Shown here piece by piece: positions 1 to 8,694 of a stretch of DNA of 64,000 nt. This stretch comes from Thalassoglobus polymorphus (GTDB lineage: Bacteria; Planctomycetota; Planctomycetia; Planctomycetales; Planctomycetaceae). The notes beneath the pieces were generated by a model, which saw nothing but the letters and a program-made list of their open reading frames with translations, was not told the origin of the DNA and did no database searches. The translations under genes were made by a program, and so were the position numbers. Numbering within the stretch: position 1 is the stretch's first letter; each line of letters opens with the position of its first letter. The stretch spans positions 620,001-684,000 of the forward strand of contig NZ_CP036267.1 of assembly GCF_007744255.1 (NCBI RefSeq), read 5' to 3'.

Positions 1-399
1 CGTGTTGGTCGCGGTGTTGGGTCTGGGCATGGAAAGACTTGTGGTCGAGGTCACAAGGGTGCAGGAAGTCGGCGTGGTCATTCAAAGCGACTCGGATTTG
101 CTGGTGGTCAGATGCCACTTTTCCGTTTAGTTGCTAAACGTGGCTTCAATAACAACGCTTTTTCCAAAAAGGTTATCGCCGTTAACATCGGAACACTTCA
201 AAAGCATTTTGAAGATGGTTCTGAGGTGAATCCGGAAACTTTAAAGCGAATTGGTTTGGCAAAAGGAACTTACGATTTCATCAAGATTCTTGGTGATGGT
301 GAGTTGTCCTCCAAGCTCGTTATCAAAGCACATCGATTTTCAAAGTCCGCTTTAGAAAAGATCGAAGCATCTGGTGGCACTGCCGAGATTCTTGTTTAG
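1..399 (+). CDS. rplO: 50S ribosomal protein L15, 5' end cut off by the window
   Basis: This is the large-subunit ribosomal protein L15, which binds 23S rRNA late in 50S assembly. The frame is open from base 1 and reads a Gly/Arg-rich segment (GRGVGSGHGKT, then GRGHKG) followed by GFAGGQMPLFR and KRGF, the classic N-terminal half of bacterial L15. The ATG at 112 is an internal Met, not the start. The true start lies upstream of the window, with roughly 20 residues missing. The stop is TAG at 397-399. secY follows 286 bases later on the same strand, which is the usual end of the spc operon. Identification is firm. Confidence 0.95.
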   Translation, partial: RVGRGVGSGHGKTCGRGHKGAGSRRGHSKRLGFAGGQMPLFRLVAKRGFNNNAFSKKVIAVNIGTLQKHFEDGSEVNPETLKRIGLAKGTYDFIKILGDGELSSKLVIKAHRFSKSALEKIEASGGTAEILV

Positions 400-685
400 G
401 ATCCATTCGTGCAGCTGTCGAAATCTGCTGATTCAGAACGTTTGGTATCAATATTCTTGATAGAAATGCGAACCGTAAAGAGGAATTCTATTAAATCGCA
501 CTGAGAAATCCGCGATCAGAGCTCTTTGGACTTGCATTATCAGGGGGAGATTCGTTACCTCCTACGTCATCAATGATAAATATTTCAAAATTGACATTCC
601 AAACTTCATGAGCTTCATCACAGCCGAATTCTTTTCTTTGTGATGCACGTGAAATCAGGACGGTTTACGATAAGGAAGTTGTTAC

Positions 686-2044
686 ATGCTGTCTCGCCTG
701 AAAACCGTTTTCACGATCCCTGAGTTGCGTCAGAAGGTGATGATCACTTTGATCCTTCTCGGTGTGTATCGGATGGGATTCTCGATTCCGTTGCCATTCA
801 TCGATCAGGCAGCTTTTGCTGAAAACTTCAAGAATATGGCTGGCCAACAGGGAATGGGTCAGGTTCTTCAAGCCGTTGCATTGTTATCCGCTTCAAAGCT
901 GGGGAATGCAACTATCTTTGGCCTGGGGATTATGCCCTATATTTCTGCTTCGATTATCTTTCAGCTGCTGGGGCAAGTCTATCCTCCGCTAGAAGCCTTG
1001 CAAAAAGAAGGTGAGACGGGCCGCAAGAAAATCAATGAATATACTCGGTATGCGACCGTTGTGATTTGTTTAGGGCAGAGTTTCTTCTGGATCAGGATGC
1101 TAAGTAGCGGAGGAATGGGCCAGGGAATGGTGCTCGAGGATTACAGTGGGTTCTTTTATGTCATGGTGGCAACAATCACTATGACGACTGGGACCTTACT
1201 GTTGATGTGGATCGGTGAGCAGATTGACGAGTATGGTATTGGTAACGGAATCAGCTTATTGATTATGGCAGGAATTTTGGCTCAGATGCCAACTGCAGGC
1301 ATGGAACTGCTTCGTCCTGCGTTCAAATCAGGAATTGGACTTGGTACCGATGCGGGTGTCGACAAACTCCTTCCGTTAGCTGTCATTTTTGTGTCAGTTG
1401 TCTTGGGGGTTATAGCAATCACTCAGGCTCAACGCCGTATCCCGATTCAAAGTGCTAAGCATGTCCGTGGTCGCCGAGTTCTTGGTGGACAACGTCAGTT
1501 TTTACCGTTGCGGGTTAACCAGGCTGGCGTGATGCCGATCATCTTCGCTTCGAGTCTGTTGATGTTTCCGATGTTTATCTTCGGTTACCTGAATCAAGCT
1601 TTTCCAAACAGCTCGTTTCTCTCAATGGCGAACAGTACTTTCGGTGGTGGACGAGGATTGATCTACAACTTGGTTTACGTCGGCCTGATCTTCTTCTTCT
1701 GTTATTTCTGGACAAGCATTACCTTTAATCCAAAGGATATGGCTGAGAACCTCAAGGATTACGGAAGTTTTGTTCCGGGGTATCGACCAGGCTCTCATAC
1801 AGAGAAATACCTGGATCAAGTCATGACACGTATCACTTATGTTGGAGCAGGATTCTTGGCCTTGATCGCCATTATTCCAACATTGGTTGCGAGCGGGATG
1901 AGTATTTCATTCATGATCGCCAGTTTCTATGGGGGAACCGGTTTGCTCATTGTCGTCTCTGTGGCTTTGGATCTAGTCCAGAAGATTGATTCGCATTTGG
2001 TCATGCGAAACAAACCTGGAATGCTGGAATCTGAAGACGTTTAA
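686..2044 (+). CDS. secY: Preprotein translocase subunit SecY
   Basis: SecY is the channel-forming subunit of the SecYEG translocon in the cytoplasmic membrane. The 452-residue length and about ten hydrophobic segments fit the family. The N-terminus (TVFTIPELRQKVMITLILL, then YRMGFSIPLP) and a cytoplasmic loop with AQRRIPIQSAK and RGRR are typical SecY motifs. The PGYRPGSHTEKYLD segment is the conserved C-terminal cytoplasmic loop. The ATG at 686 is preceded by AAGGAAG at about 8 bases. The 286-base gap to rplO is long for a spc operon and contains TTGACA at 591-596 but no convincing -10 box. A terminator follows the stop. Confidence 0.97.
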   Translation: MLSRLKTVFTIPELRQKVMITLILLGVYRMGFSIPLPFIDQAAFAENFKNMAGQQGMGQVLQAVALLSASKLGNATIFGLGIMPYISASIIFQLLGQVYPPLEALQKEGETGRKKINEYTRYATVVICLGQSFFWIRMLSSGGMGQGMVLEDYSGFFYVMVATITMTTGTLLLMWIGEQIDEYGIGNGISLLIMAGILAQMPTAGMELLRPAFKSGIGLGTDAGVDKLLPLAVIFVSVVLGVIAITQAQRRIPIQSAKHVRGRRVLGGQRQFLPLRVNQAGVMPIIFASSLLMFPMFIFGYLNQAFPNSSFLSMANSTFGGGRGLIYNLVYVGLIFFFCYFWTSITFNPKDMAENLKDYGSFVPGYRPGSHTEKYLDQVMTRITYVGAGFLALIAIIPTLVASGMSISFMIASFYGGTGLLIVVSVALDLVQKIDSHLVMRNKPGMLESEDV

Positions 2045-2070
2045 TCTTCGGTAACATCTTGAACACTTCA

Positions 2071-2094
2071 AACCCGGCCTCGGTCGGGTTTTTT
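2071..2094 (+). terminator. Rho-independent terminator between secY and map
   Basis: A six-base-pair stem AACCCG/CGGGTT (2071-2076 and 2085-2090) closes an eight-base loop and runs directly into a T tract (2089-2094). It lies 26 bases after the secY stop and 23 before the map start, so map expression probably depends on read-through or on its own weak promoter. Confidence 0.8.
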
Positions 2095-2116
2095 ATTGCA
2101 CTGACTGAGGTCTATT

Positions 2117-2893
2117 TTGATCACTCTCAAAAGCAAACGTGAACTGGTATTGATGAAAGAGGCTGGGCAACTCGTCGCTCAAGCTCATCGGATTGTTCGT
2201 AGTATGATTGAACCGGGAGTCACTACCGGTGAAATCGATGCACAGGTTGAAGCCTTCTTTGAAAAGCATAACGCTGAACCATTATTCAAAGGTTATCCCG
2301 GAGATGTCCCTTTTCCGGCTGTGACCTGTATGAGCGTTAATGAACAAATTGTTCATGGCATACCCGGTGATTATGAATTGAAATCTGGTGATATTCTTAG
2401 TGTCGACACCGGATGTCGAGTCAATGGATGGTGCGGGGATTCTGCTTGGACTTATGCTGTTGGGGATGTCAGTCCGGAGACTCAGCGATTGCTTGATGTC
2501 GGCGAGGAGATTCTCAACGTTGCGATTGAGCAAGCTGGCAAGCAGAAGAAGTGGTCGACAGTCGCCAAAAAGATGATGAAAATTGCCAAGGCTAATCGTT
2601 ATTCTCTTGTGGAGAAATTTGTGGGTCATGGGATCGGTCGTGACATGCATGAACCTCCGCAAGTCCCCAATTACACTAAGAAAGAGCTTGAGTACGAGGA
2701 CTTCGAACTGAAACCTGGCTTGGTTCTGGCGATTGAACCGATGCTTAATCAAGGGACTCCTGATATTCGAGTCTTAGCTGACAAGTGGACTGCCGTTACA
2801 AAAGACGGAAAGCTAAGTGTCCATTTTGAACACACGGTCGCTCTTACCGAGGATGGTCCTGTTCGCCTGACCGGTCAGGATGGCGAAGTTTGA
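2117..2893 (+). CDS. map: Methionine aminopeptidase type I
   Basis: This enzyme removes the N-terminal Met from nascent proteins in the cytoplasm using a dinuclear metal site. The 258-residue protein shows metal ligands in the expected order: Asp in LSVDTGC, Asp in CGDSAW, His in [12 protein letters not shown], Glu in LAIEPM, and Glu in [12 protein letters not shown]. The start is TTG at 2117, with GAGG seven bases upstream and the protein beginning ITLKSKREL as in the family. It sits after secY as in many spc operons. The usual continuation (infA, rpmJ, rpsM) is absent, and an opposing gene comes next. Confidence 0.95.
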   Translation: MITLKSKRELVLMKEAGQLVAQAHRIVRSMIEPGVTTGEIDAQVEAFFEKHNAEPLFKGYPGDVPFPAVTCMSVNEQIVHGIPGDYELKSGDILSVDTGCRVNGWCGDSAWTYAVGDVSPETQRLLDVGEEILNVAIEQAGKQKKWSTVAKKMMKIAKANRYSLVEKFVGHGIGRDMHEPPQVPNYTKKELEYEDFELKPGLVLAIEPMLNQGTPDIRVLADKWTAVTKDGKLSVHFEHTVALTEDGPVRLTGQDGEV

Positions 2894-2983
2894 CGACTAT
2901 TGATCGAAAATCCGCTGATGATTACAGATCTCCGTCCTGTTGATTGAAGTTGCTCGCCGGCCCGGTTTCGGTTCACAAGTTCG

Positions 2984-4030
2984 TTACTTCTGACTGGTCT
3001 TGAGCTCTGGGATTTTGACCTTTGCTAAATAGATGCTGGTTTTACCTTCGTGAGATGAGTAGTAGCTGACCCATAGAATTCCTTCATGTAAGACCATGCC
3101 AGCGTAACTGGTGTCTCCACCGGATGGGAGTTCGAGGACTTCGGTGAGCGTCGCAGTTTCTTGATCGAGCCAGGAAAGGGAGGTACGGGCACGTTTGTCG
3201 TACAGTCTTGTGGTTGCCAAGATACGACCATCGGGAAGTTGGATCATTTCCGGACCGCCGATGCGAGCGTTGGTGTCTCTGAATGTCCAGTCTGTATATG
3301 GGGCTTTCGCTGTTCCGAGTTGAGCAAGTTTGTTTCCCGTTTCGTGCCGTAGCAAACATAGAGCGGTTCCATCTTTCATGAAGAGGATTTTGTCTTCGCC
3401 ACAACCGTTTGGTGCGGGGACTTTCTTGACGAGGGTCTCAAACGTCTTTCCGTCTGCGGATTTATAAAGCCGTAATGTCCGCTGCGTCCGGTCGCGGTTC
3501 GTGTTGTAACCCATCGTGTATGCGTGGTTTTCGTGCCATTGCGTTCGCCAGAGCCAGAACCCTGGGGCGCCGATGGCATGGCCTTCATCCCATGTTTCTC
3601 CTCCGTCATCGGAGAACCAACTCATGGAGTAGTAGCGAATCTCCTCGTCAGCAAGCATGCCGGCTCCGTTGAGCATCAGGCGATTATCTGGTGTGACGGT
3701 CAGTTTGGCATCACGCAGGTCGTATTTGGGATGCGTGACGAGTGCGATCGATTTCCATTCTTTACCATCTTTTGATCTGAGGACACGTAATGCTCCATCA
3801 GGGGAGACGTGTGCTTTGCCTTCACGAAAGACGCAGTACCACTGGTCGTTGTATCGGAGTAGATCGGTGAATGCGTTATGCGGAGCTTTGTCCCAGATCT
3901 TTTGAACTTCCAGCAGGACCGGCTTCTCAGTGAGGCCGGGTTTCTCTTCAGCACGCAGATGCGAAGTCGGTGCGAAGTTTGTGAATGCGAGGATGAACAG
4001 GGCCTGTCTGAATGGTTGATGCAATTTCAT
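2984..4030 (-). CDS. Secreted sialidase-fold (BNR/Asp-box) protein
   Basis: This 348-residue protein has an N-terminal signal peptide ending near SHLRAEE. Its repeats resemble the Asp-box of sialidase propellers: SDDGGETW near the centre, plus RSKDGKEW and KSADGKTF. An FRE motif near residue 69 (WYCVFREG) also fits six-bladed sialidase or neuraminidase-like folds. The likely role is hydrolysis or binding of glycans in the periplasm or outside the cell. True sialidase activity is not shown, because the full Arg triad and Tyr/Glu pair cannot be assigned by eye. It converges on map and is divergent from the large LamG protein at 4290. Confidence 0.7.
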   Translation of the reverse strand: MKLHQPFRQALFILAFTNFAPTSHLRAEEKPGLTEKPVLLEVQKIWDKAPHNAFTDLLRYNDQWYCVFREGKAHVSPDGALRVLRSKDGKEWKSIALVTHPKYDLRDAKLTVTPDNRLMLNGAGMLADEEIRYYSMSWFSDDGGETWDEGHAIGAPGFWLWRTQWHENHAYTMGYNTNRDRTQRTLRLYKSADGKTFETLVKKVPAPNGCGEDKILFMKDGTALCLLRHETGNKLAQLGTAKAPYTDWTFRDTNARIGGPEMIQLPDGRILATTRLYDKRARTSLSWLDQETATLTEVLELPSGGDTSYAGMVLHEGILWVSYYSSHEGKTSIYLAKVKIPELKTSQK

Positions 4031-4289
4031 TTTGTCACTCGTATTGCGTGATTCGAAAGTGAGAGGAAGTCTGAGAAAGTGATTTGGGGGAACCGACCAC
4101 TCGAAACATCAGGGTTGATTGATCAGAATTCGAATCGTGGATGAATCGGTGTTGCGATGCAAGTGCTCCAGCTGATGGGCTGGTTGACAGTTGAGAGATT
4201 CTTCTGGAGACTGAACTTCGAATCAAGAGGATTGAATGCCTGGTTCACTCCCGGTGGAGTGTCAGGATTTGAAATTTTGGAAAGAGATC

Positions 4290-7200
4290 ATGGCACATTT
4301 TCGACTTGCAACTTCGAGGCTGGCTTCGGCATCTAAACTGTTTCTGTTGACGACTCTCTTGTGCGGGGGGCTGACCTCGCGAGTGGACGCTCAAACTGAT
4401 GCGGTGCAGTGGTGGAAAGAGTACACCGGAATTGAGGCGAACGGACCAGCGGTGCTGGGGTATTGGAAGTTTGATGGTGGCCAGGCGGGGTTTCTGAAGG
4501 ATTCCTCTTCGCATGATCATCAAGCGACCCTGCGAGGTGCGAAGCTGAATGCTTCGGGGCGATTTGGGGGGTGTCTGGAAAGCTCCGCGGGGTATCCGAT
4601 TGAAGATGAAAGTCACTCAATCCATGTGGCGAAATCTCCGGTTTTGTCACCACGGGGGGCGTTTACGATTGAGATGTGGATTCGTGGTAAGGATGCTGAA
4701 GCGTTTCCGCCGGAGGTACGCCCCGTGTTGATGGATATGAAATATGTACCGGGCAACCATACCGGGTTCCTGTTCTCAATGACGAACGAGAGTGGTGATG
4801 GGACTCGGCGGTTTTCGATGGCAATCGGTTTGGGAGAGAACTCTCAGACCTGGTATTCACATCCGTTTCGATTGAAGAAAGATGCGTGGCAGCATATCGC
4901 ATTGACATATGACGCCGCCGGGACGCTGGCTTTTTATCTGGATGGCTCGGAACTGAGTCGCTCTACCGTTGAAGGAGCGGGGGCGATGGCGACGGCGACG
5001 CGGTATCTTTCAATCGGTGATCGTAGCGGCTCTTTGTATAACGGGTTTCCCGGCTACATCGATGGAGTCCGGATGACGCAAGGTGTGCGGGAGTTTCGAC
5101 CGATTCGGTTTGAGTCAGCAACTGGCCGGTTTGTCGCGGTCAGAATGAGCCCGCAGGCGAAGGTGAGTGGGGAACTCATTAATCAGACGGGGCAGCCTCT
5201 CACTGCTGGGAGTGTCACTGCAATTCTTCCGGGGGGAGATGTTCAGAAGTTGCAGTTGAAAGAGATCCCGAAGTCCGGGACTCAAACGATTGAGTTTCCT
5301 GTTGATTCCTCTCTTCGTCCCGGAGAGTACGAAGTTGAGTTGGTCGTCGATTTGCCGAAATGGGGTGACGCTGGAGAAGGTTTTCAATCGAAAGTGAAAT
5401 TTCCTTTTGTGATCACTCCTCGTCCGCTTCCGGAGCGAATGCCGGTTGTGATGTGGGGAGTTGGTGGAACAGACAATGTGATCGAGCAGATTCCAACGCT
5501 GAAGGAGTTGGGCTTCACTCATTGCCTCGGTTTGCGAGTCGATTATCAACGCGTTTGGGATGAAGGAGAAAAAGCGACAGCAATGTCTCCAGAGCAAATT
5601 CTCAACGGGAGAAAGATGCTCAACGCAGCTTTGGAGAACGACGTGCAAATTGTGGCTTCGCTTTCTCCGGGAAGTTGGTTGCGGAGAGCCTCTGCCGGGG
5701 AACCGTTCTTGAGAATTGATCGGAACGGAAAGCATTACGATCGTGAAGATGTCAGTGGGGTCTTTCCACAGATTCAGGACTTTTGCTTCAACACGGGAGC
5801 CGCGGTCGGGAAAGCGTACGGTGATCATCCCGCTTTTGATGCGGCATTATTGCATACCGAGGTTCGTGGTGAGTCTCAGGTTTCATTTCATCCGCAAGAA
5901 GTTGCAGCGTATCGTGAAGCAACAGGAGCTGAAATCCCGGCGGAAGTCGTCATTAAAAATGGAGTTCAGTATCAGAAGCTGAAAGACTTCCCGAAGGATC
6001 GAGTCATCGCGGACGATCATCCCATCTTGAAATTCTATCAGTGGTTCTGGCAAAAAGGCGACAACTGGAACGATCTCAATACTCGTTTACACAATGGGCT
6101 CAAACAGAATGTGAGCAACAAAGACTTCTGGACATTTTACGATCCGGCTGTTCGCGTTCCCAGTATCAGTGGAAGTGGTGGAGAAGCGGATGTCCTTTCG
6201 CACTGGACATACAGCTACCCCGATCCGATTCGAATCGGACTCTGTACAGATGAATTATTTGAAATGGCTCGGGCGAACGGACATGAGCAAGACGTCATGA
6301 AAATGACGCAGCTGATCTGGTATCGATCGCAAACTGCACCGATTCAAAAGAAAGCCACAGGAGAAACATCTCCGTGGGTCGATCGGGACCCTGACGCGGC
6401 CTACATCACGATCGCCCCTATGCACTTGCGTGAAGCCTTCTGGTGGAAGATGGCTCGGCCGATCAAGGGGATCATGTATCATGGCTGGCAATCGCTGGTC
6501 GAAATGGAATCTCCGGGAGCGTATCGATATACAAATCCGAACACGAAGCATGAACTCAAGCGGTTAGTCAATGAGGTCGTTGTTCCACTTGGCCCAACGT
6601 TGAAGCAAGTTCCGGATGCCAATACAGATGTGGTGTTTCTGGAAAGTTTCACGTCGCAAATGTTTGCTCGGCGGGGGACGTACGGTTGGAATCGTGGGTG
6701 GGCTGGCGACATGTATCACATCCTGATGTATGCACAACTTCAACCACGAGTCATCTATGAAGAGTCGCTCTTGAAAGGTGGGCTGGACGGCGCCAAGGTG
6801 CTTGTACTGGCGGACTGTGATGTCCTGACTGATTCCGCAGTGAAAGCGATTCAGAAATTTCAGGCTGCGGGAGGACTGATTGTTGGTGATGCTGAAGTCT
6901 GCCCAGCGATTCAAAGAGATTACACAATCACGCGGTTCGGTCGGACAAAAAAAGCGGATGTAGATCGAGCTAAGCTAGTGAAGATTGCGACAGATCTTCA
7001 CAAGTGGCTGGAAGGGAAGTATTCGTTTGCCGTCGAATCGACAAATCATGACGTGGTGACGCGGCGAAGGAAATCAGGAACGACTGATTACATTTTCGCA
7101 GTGAATGATCATCGTGAGTTCGGCAGTTATGTTGGACCGTTTGAAATGGCGATGGAAAATGGATTGCCATCAAAGACTGATCTTCTCCTGAACCGGAAGC

Positions 7201-7622
7201 AGGGCTACCTGTACGATCTTGTGAACGGCGTTGAAGTGACAGCGATGAAGAAAGGGCAGGGGCTCAGCCTGCCTGTCAGCCTCGGTCCCTGTGAAGGACG
7301 GGTTTATATGGTGACGGAACGTCCGATTCGTGATGTGAAGGTCGCTGTTCCAGACTCGGCAAAACGGGGTGGCAAGGTGACGATCCAGATCGGCATCACG
7401 GATGGAGAGGCTCCTGTGGATGCGGTCGTCCCGCTGCATGTTCGCATCGTTGATCCTGAAGGGATTGAAGCAGAGTTTACCGGGTACTATGGGGCAGCCA
7501 ACGGAACGTGTTCCATAGAGGTTGATCTCGCTTCGAACGACCGGATCGGAGTCTGGGAGATTCAGGCGAAAGAACTCGCTTCAGGGAAATCGTCAGCCGG
7601 TTATCTTCGAGTGATCGAATGA
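4290..7622 (+). CDS. Large secreted LamG-domain protein with glycosidase-like core
   Basis: The protein is 1110 residues from the ATG at 4290. An upstream in-frame ATG at 4236 would add 18 residues before the signal peptide and looks less likely. After the signal sequence (hydrophobic stretch ending SRVDAQ) comes a LamG/concanavalin-like jelly roll, roughly residues 50-260 (GYWKFDGG, FTIEMWIRG, WQHIALTYD, FYLDG). A beta-sandwich follows, then a segment around 390-800 that resembles a TIM-barrel glycoside hydrolase or beta-galactosidase trimerisation-like arrangement (GFTHCLGLRVD, LLHTEVRGE, MARPIKGIMYHGWQS). I do not recognise a specific family. A role in polysaccharide breakdown or binding is inferred from the domain order and the neighbouring sialidase-like gene. 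Confidence 0.7.
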   Translation: MAHFRLATSRLASASKLFLLTTLLCGGLTSRVDAQTDAVQWWKEYTGIEANGPAVLGYWKFDGGQAGFLKDSSSHDHQATLRGAKLNASGRFGGCLESSAGYPIEDESHSIHVAKSPVLSPRGAFTIEMWIRGKDAEAFPPEVRPVLMDMKYVPGNHTGFLFSMTNESGDGTRRFSMAIGLGENSQTWYSHPFRLKKDAWQHIALTYDAAGTLAFYLDGSELSRSTVEGAGAMATATRYLSIGDRSGSLYNGFPGYIDGVRMTQGVREFRPIRFESATGRFVAVRMSPQAKVSGELINQTGQPLTAGSVTAILPGGDVQKLQLKEIPKSGTQTIEFPVDSSLRPGEYEVELVVDLPKWGDAGEGFQSKVKFPFVITPRPLPERMPVVMWGVGGTDNVIEQIPTLKELGFTHCLGLRVDYQRVWDEGEKATAMSPEQILNGRKMLNAALENDVQIVASLSPGSWLRRASAGEPFLRIDRNGKHYDREDVSGVFPQIQDFCFNTGAAVGKAYGDHPAFDAALLHTEVRGESQVSFHPQEVAAYREATGAEIPAEVVIKNGVQYQKLKDFPKDRVIADDHPILKFYQWFWQKGDNWNDLNTRLHNGLKQNVSNKDFWTFYDPAVRVPSISGSGGEADVLSHWTYSYPDPIRIGLCTDELFEMARANGHEQDVMKMTQLIWYRSQTAPIQKKATGETSPWVDRDPDAAYITIAPMHLREAFWWKMARPIKGIMYHGWQSLVEMESPGAYRYTNPNTKHELKRLVNEVVVPLGPTLKQVPDANTDVVFLESFTSQMFARRGTYGWNRGWAGDMYHILMYAQLQPRVIYEESLLKGGLDGAKVLVLADCDVLTDSAVKAIQKFQAAGGLIVGDAEVCPAIQRDYTITRFGRTKKADVDRAKLVKIATDLHKWLEGKYSFAVESTNHDVVTRRRKSGTTDYIFAVNDHREFGSYVGPFEMAMENGLPSKTDLLLNRKQGYLYDLVNGVEVTAMKKGQGLSLPVSLGPCEGRVYMVTERPIRDVKVAVPDSAKRGGKVTIQIGITDGEAPVDAVVPLHVRIVDPEGIEAEFTGYYGAANGTCSIEVDLASNDRIGVWEIQAKELASGKSSAGYLRVIE

Positions 7623-7746
7623 TCGCGGATGATAGAAAACTGTTTCTCCGGGCACTCGTTGTGTCCGGCGTCTCAGAGTGACACGATCTGAAATTGTGAC
7701 GCTGGGAAATTGTCACTCACTGGAGAAGAGGGGGCTGAATGGATTT

Positions 7747-8079
7747 TCAGTCGAGGTGTTTCAGGTCGTTTGACTTGATAGGTGCGTCGGCTGAGATTGT
7801 GCGCGGTCCTTTTCCTGCAGTCTTTTCGTAAGTTCCGTCACCTGCTTTGACGTACTTCGTGAAGCCCATTTTCTCCAGCTTCTTATTGTCGTTCGTACTT
7901 TTGTGCATAGCAGATTCAGACCATGTCCCGCCGATGAAGGGTGGCTGAATGACTCGGCGCACAGGTTCACCGGTTTCAGGGTGCTCGGTGAGAGCCTCTG
8001 CTGAAATTGGCTGAATCAGCTCAAAGACCTCGCCGCCTGAGCCGTCTTCGTTGATGACTTCGTAAACATAAGTTGGCAT
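7747..8079 (-). CDS. FmdB-like small protein lacking the zinc-ribbon cysteines
   Basis: This 110-residue protein opens with MPTYVYEV and continues with an EVFELIQPIS ... GEPVRRVI layout. That matches the FmdB/CxxC_CxxC_SSSS family (normally MPxYxYxCxxCG...CPxCGGxVRR). Here all four cysteines are missing and the whole protein contains none. It is probably a diverged family member that has lost zinc binding. The C-terminal half (KMGFTKYVKAGDGTYEKTAGKGPR) is common in planctomycete homologues as far as I recall. Function is unknown. It converges with the large LamG gene. Confidence 0.6.
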   Translation of the reverse strand: MPTYVYEVINEDGSGGEVFELIQPISAEALTEHPETGEPVRRVIQPPFIGGTWSESAMHKSTNDNKKLEKMGFTKYVKAGDGTYEKTAGKGPRTISADAPIKSNDLKHLD

Positions 8080-8570
8080 GTCGTCCGACCAGTCAAAAGA
8101 ATGGATCTGTCTGGAAACAGTCTCAATACCTATGGAATTGCGACCTTTCTCTGTCTCAGAGAAGTGAATAGCAAGTTTTGAGACCAGTTCTAGAATATTA
8201 TTGCGTAACTCAAGAACTTGAATAGTTAAAATACCTCACCGAGGCTGGAAAATCATGCATGAGTCGGCAATCTGTCAGGAAATGTTTCATGATTTCATCC
8301 CACCGTTCGGTTTAGAGCAGTTTGGTCTGCCTTGTGCCCGGATAGAACACGTTTTACCAGCGAAATTGCTGTTCGCACCAGGCAGGACGTAAAAACGAAT
8401 ATTGGATTTCATCCGGAGGAAAAGGTCGAGTTTCTTGTGTTTCCACTCTCTTATTCTGGTATTTTCGCTGATTGCAGCTTTGGGACATCATTTTTAGTGC
8501 GGAGAGATCAAAGTTACGGATCGGATTGATCCAGCTCGCTCAGGAAATCGTTCGAGAATATGGGAACGAT
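8080..8570. other. Intergenic region, no gene supported
   Basis: This spacer lies between the FmdB-like gene and the NfeD-type gene and shows no coding signal I can support. The open frame at 8332-8529 has no ribosome-binding site and no recognisable product. The segment near 8311-8345 (TTTAGAGCAGTTTGGTCTGCC ... GTGCCCGG) resembles the start of the dispersed ~100-nt repeat seen at 20878. Confidence 0.4.
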
Positions 8571-8600
8571 TTGACCCCTTTTTTCGAATCGTCCTATAAT
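8571..8600 (+). promoter_or_regulatory. Sigma-70-like promoter for the NfeD-type gene
   Basis: TTGACC at 8571-8576 and a perfect TATAAT at 8595-8600 are separated by 18 bases. Transcription would start near 8607, about 88 bases before the preferred start codon at 8695. This is one of the two best promoter matches in the window. Confidence 0.6.
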
Positions 8601-8694
8601 CCATAGTAACATCTGTACTTGCGCCTGAATTGTGCAACGTATCTTTGTTAAAATCCGTCACTGTGAATCATTTCCCACTTCAGGGTCGTTTCGA

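Noticed and set aside
5115-5828. 237-codon minus-strand frame
   Set aside because: Shadow of the large LamG protein; no motif.
7676-7718. GAGTGACA/TGTCACTC inverted repeat as a terminator
   Set aside because: 27-base loop and no T tract on either strand.
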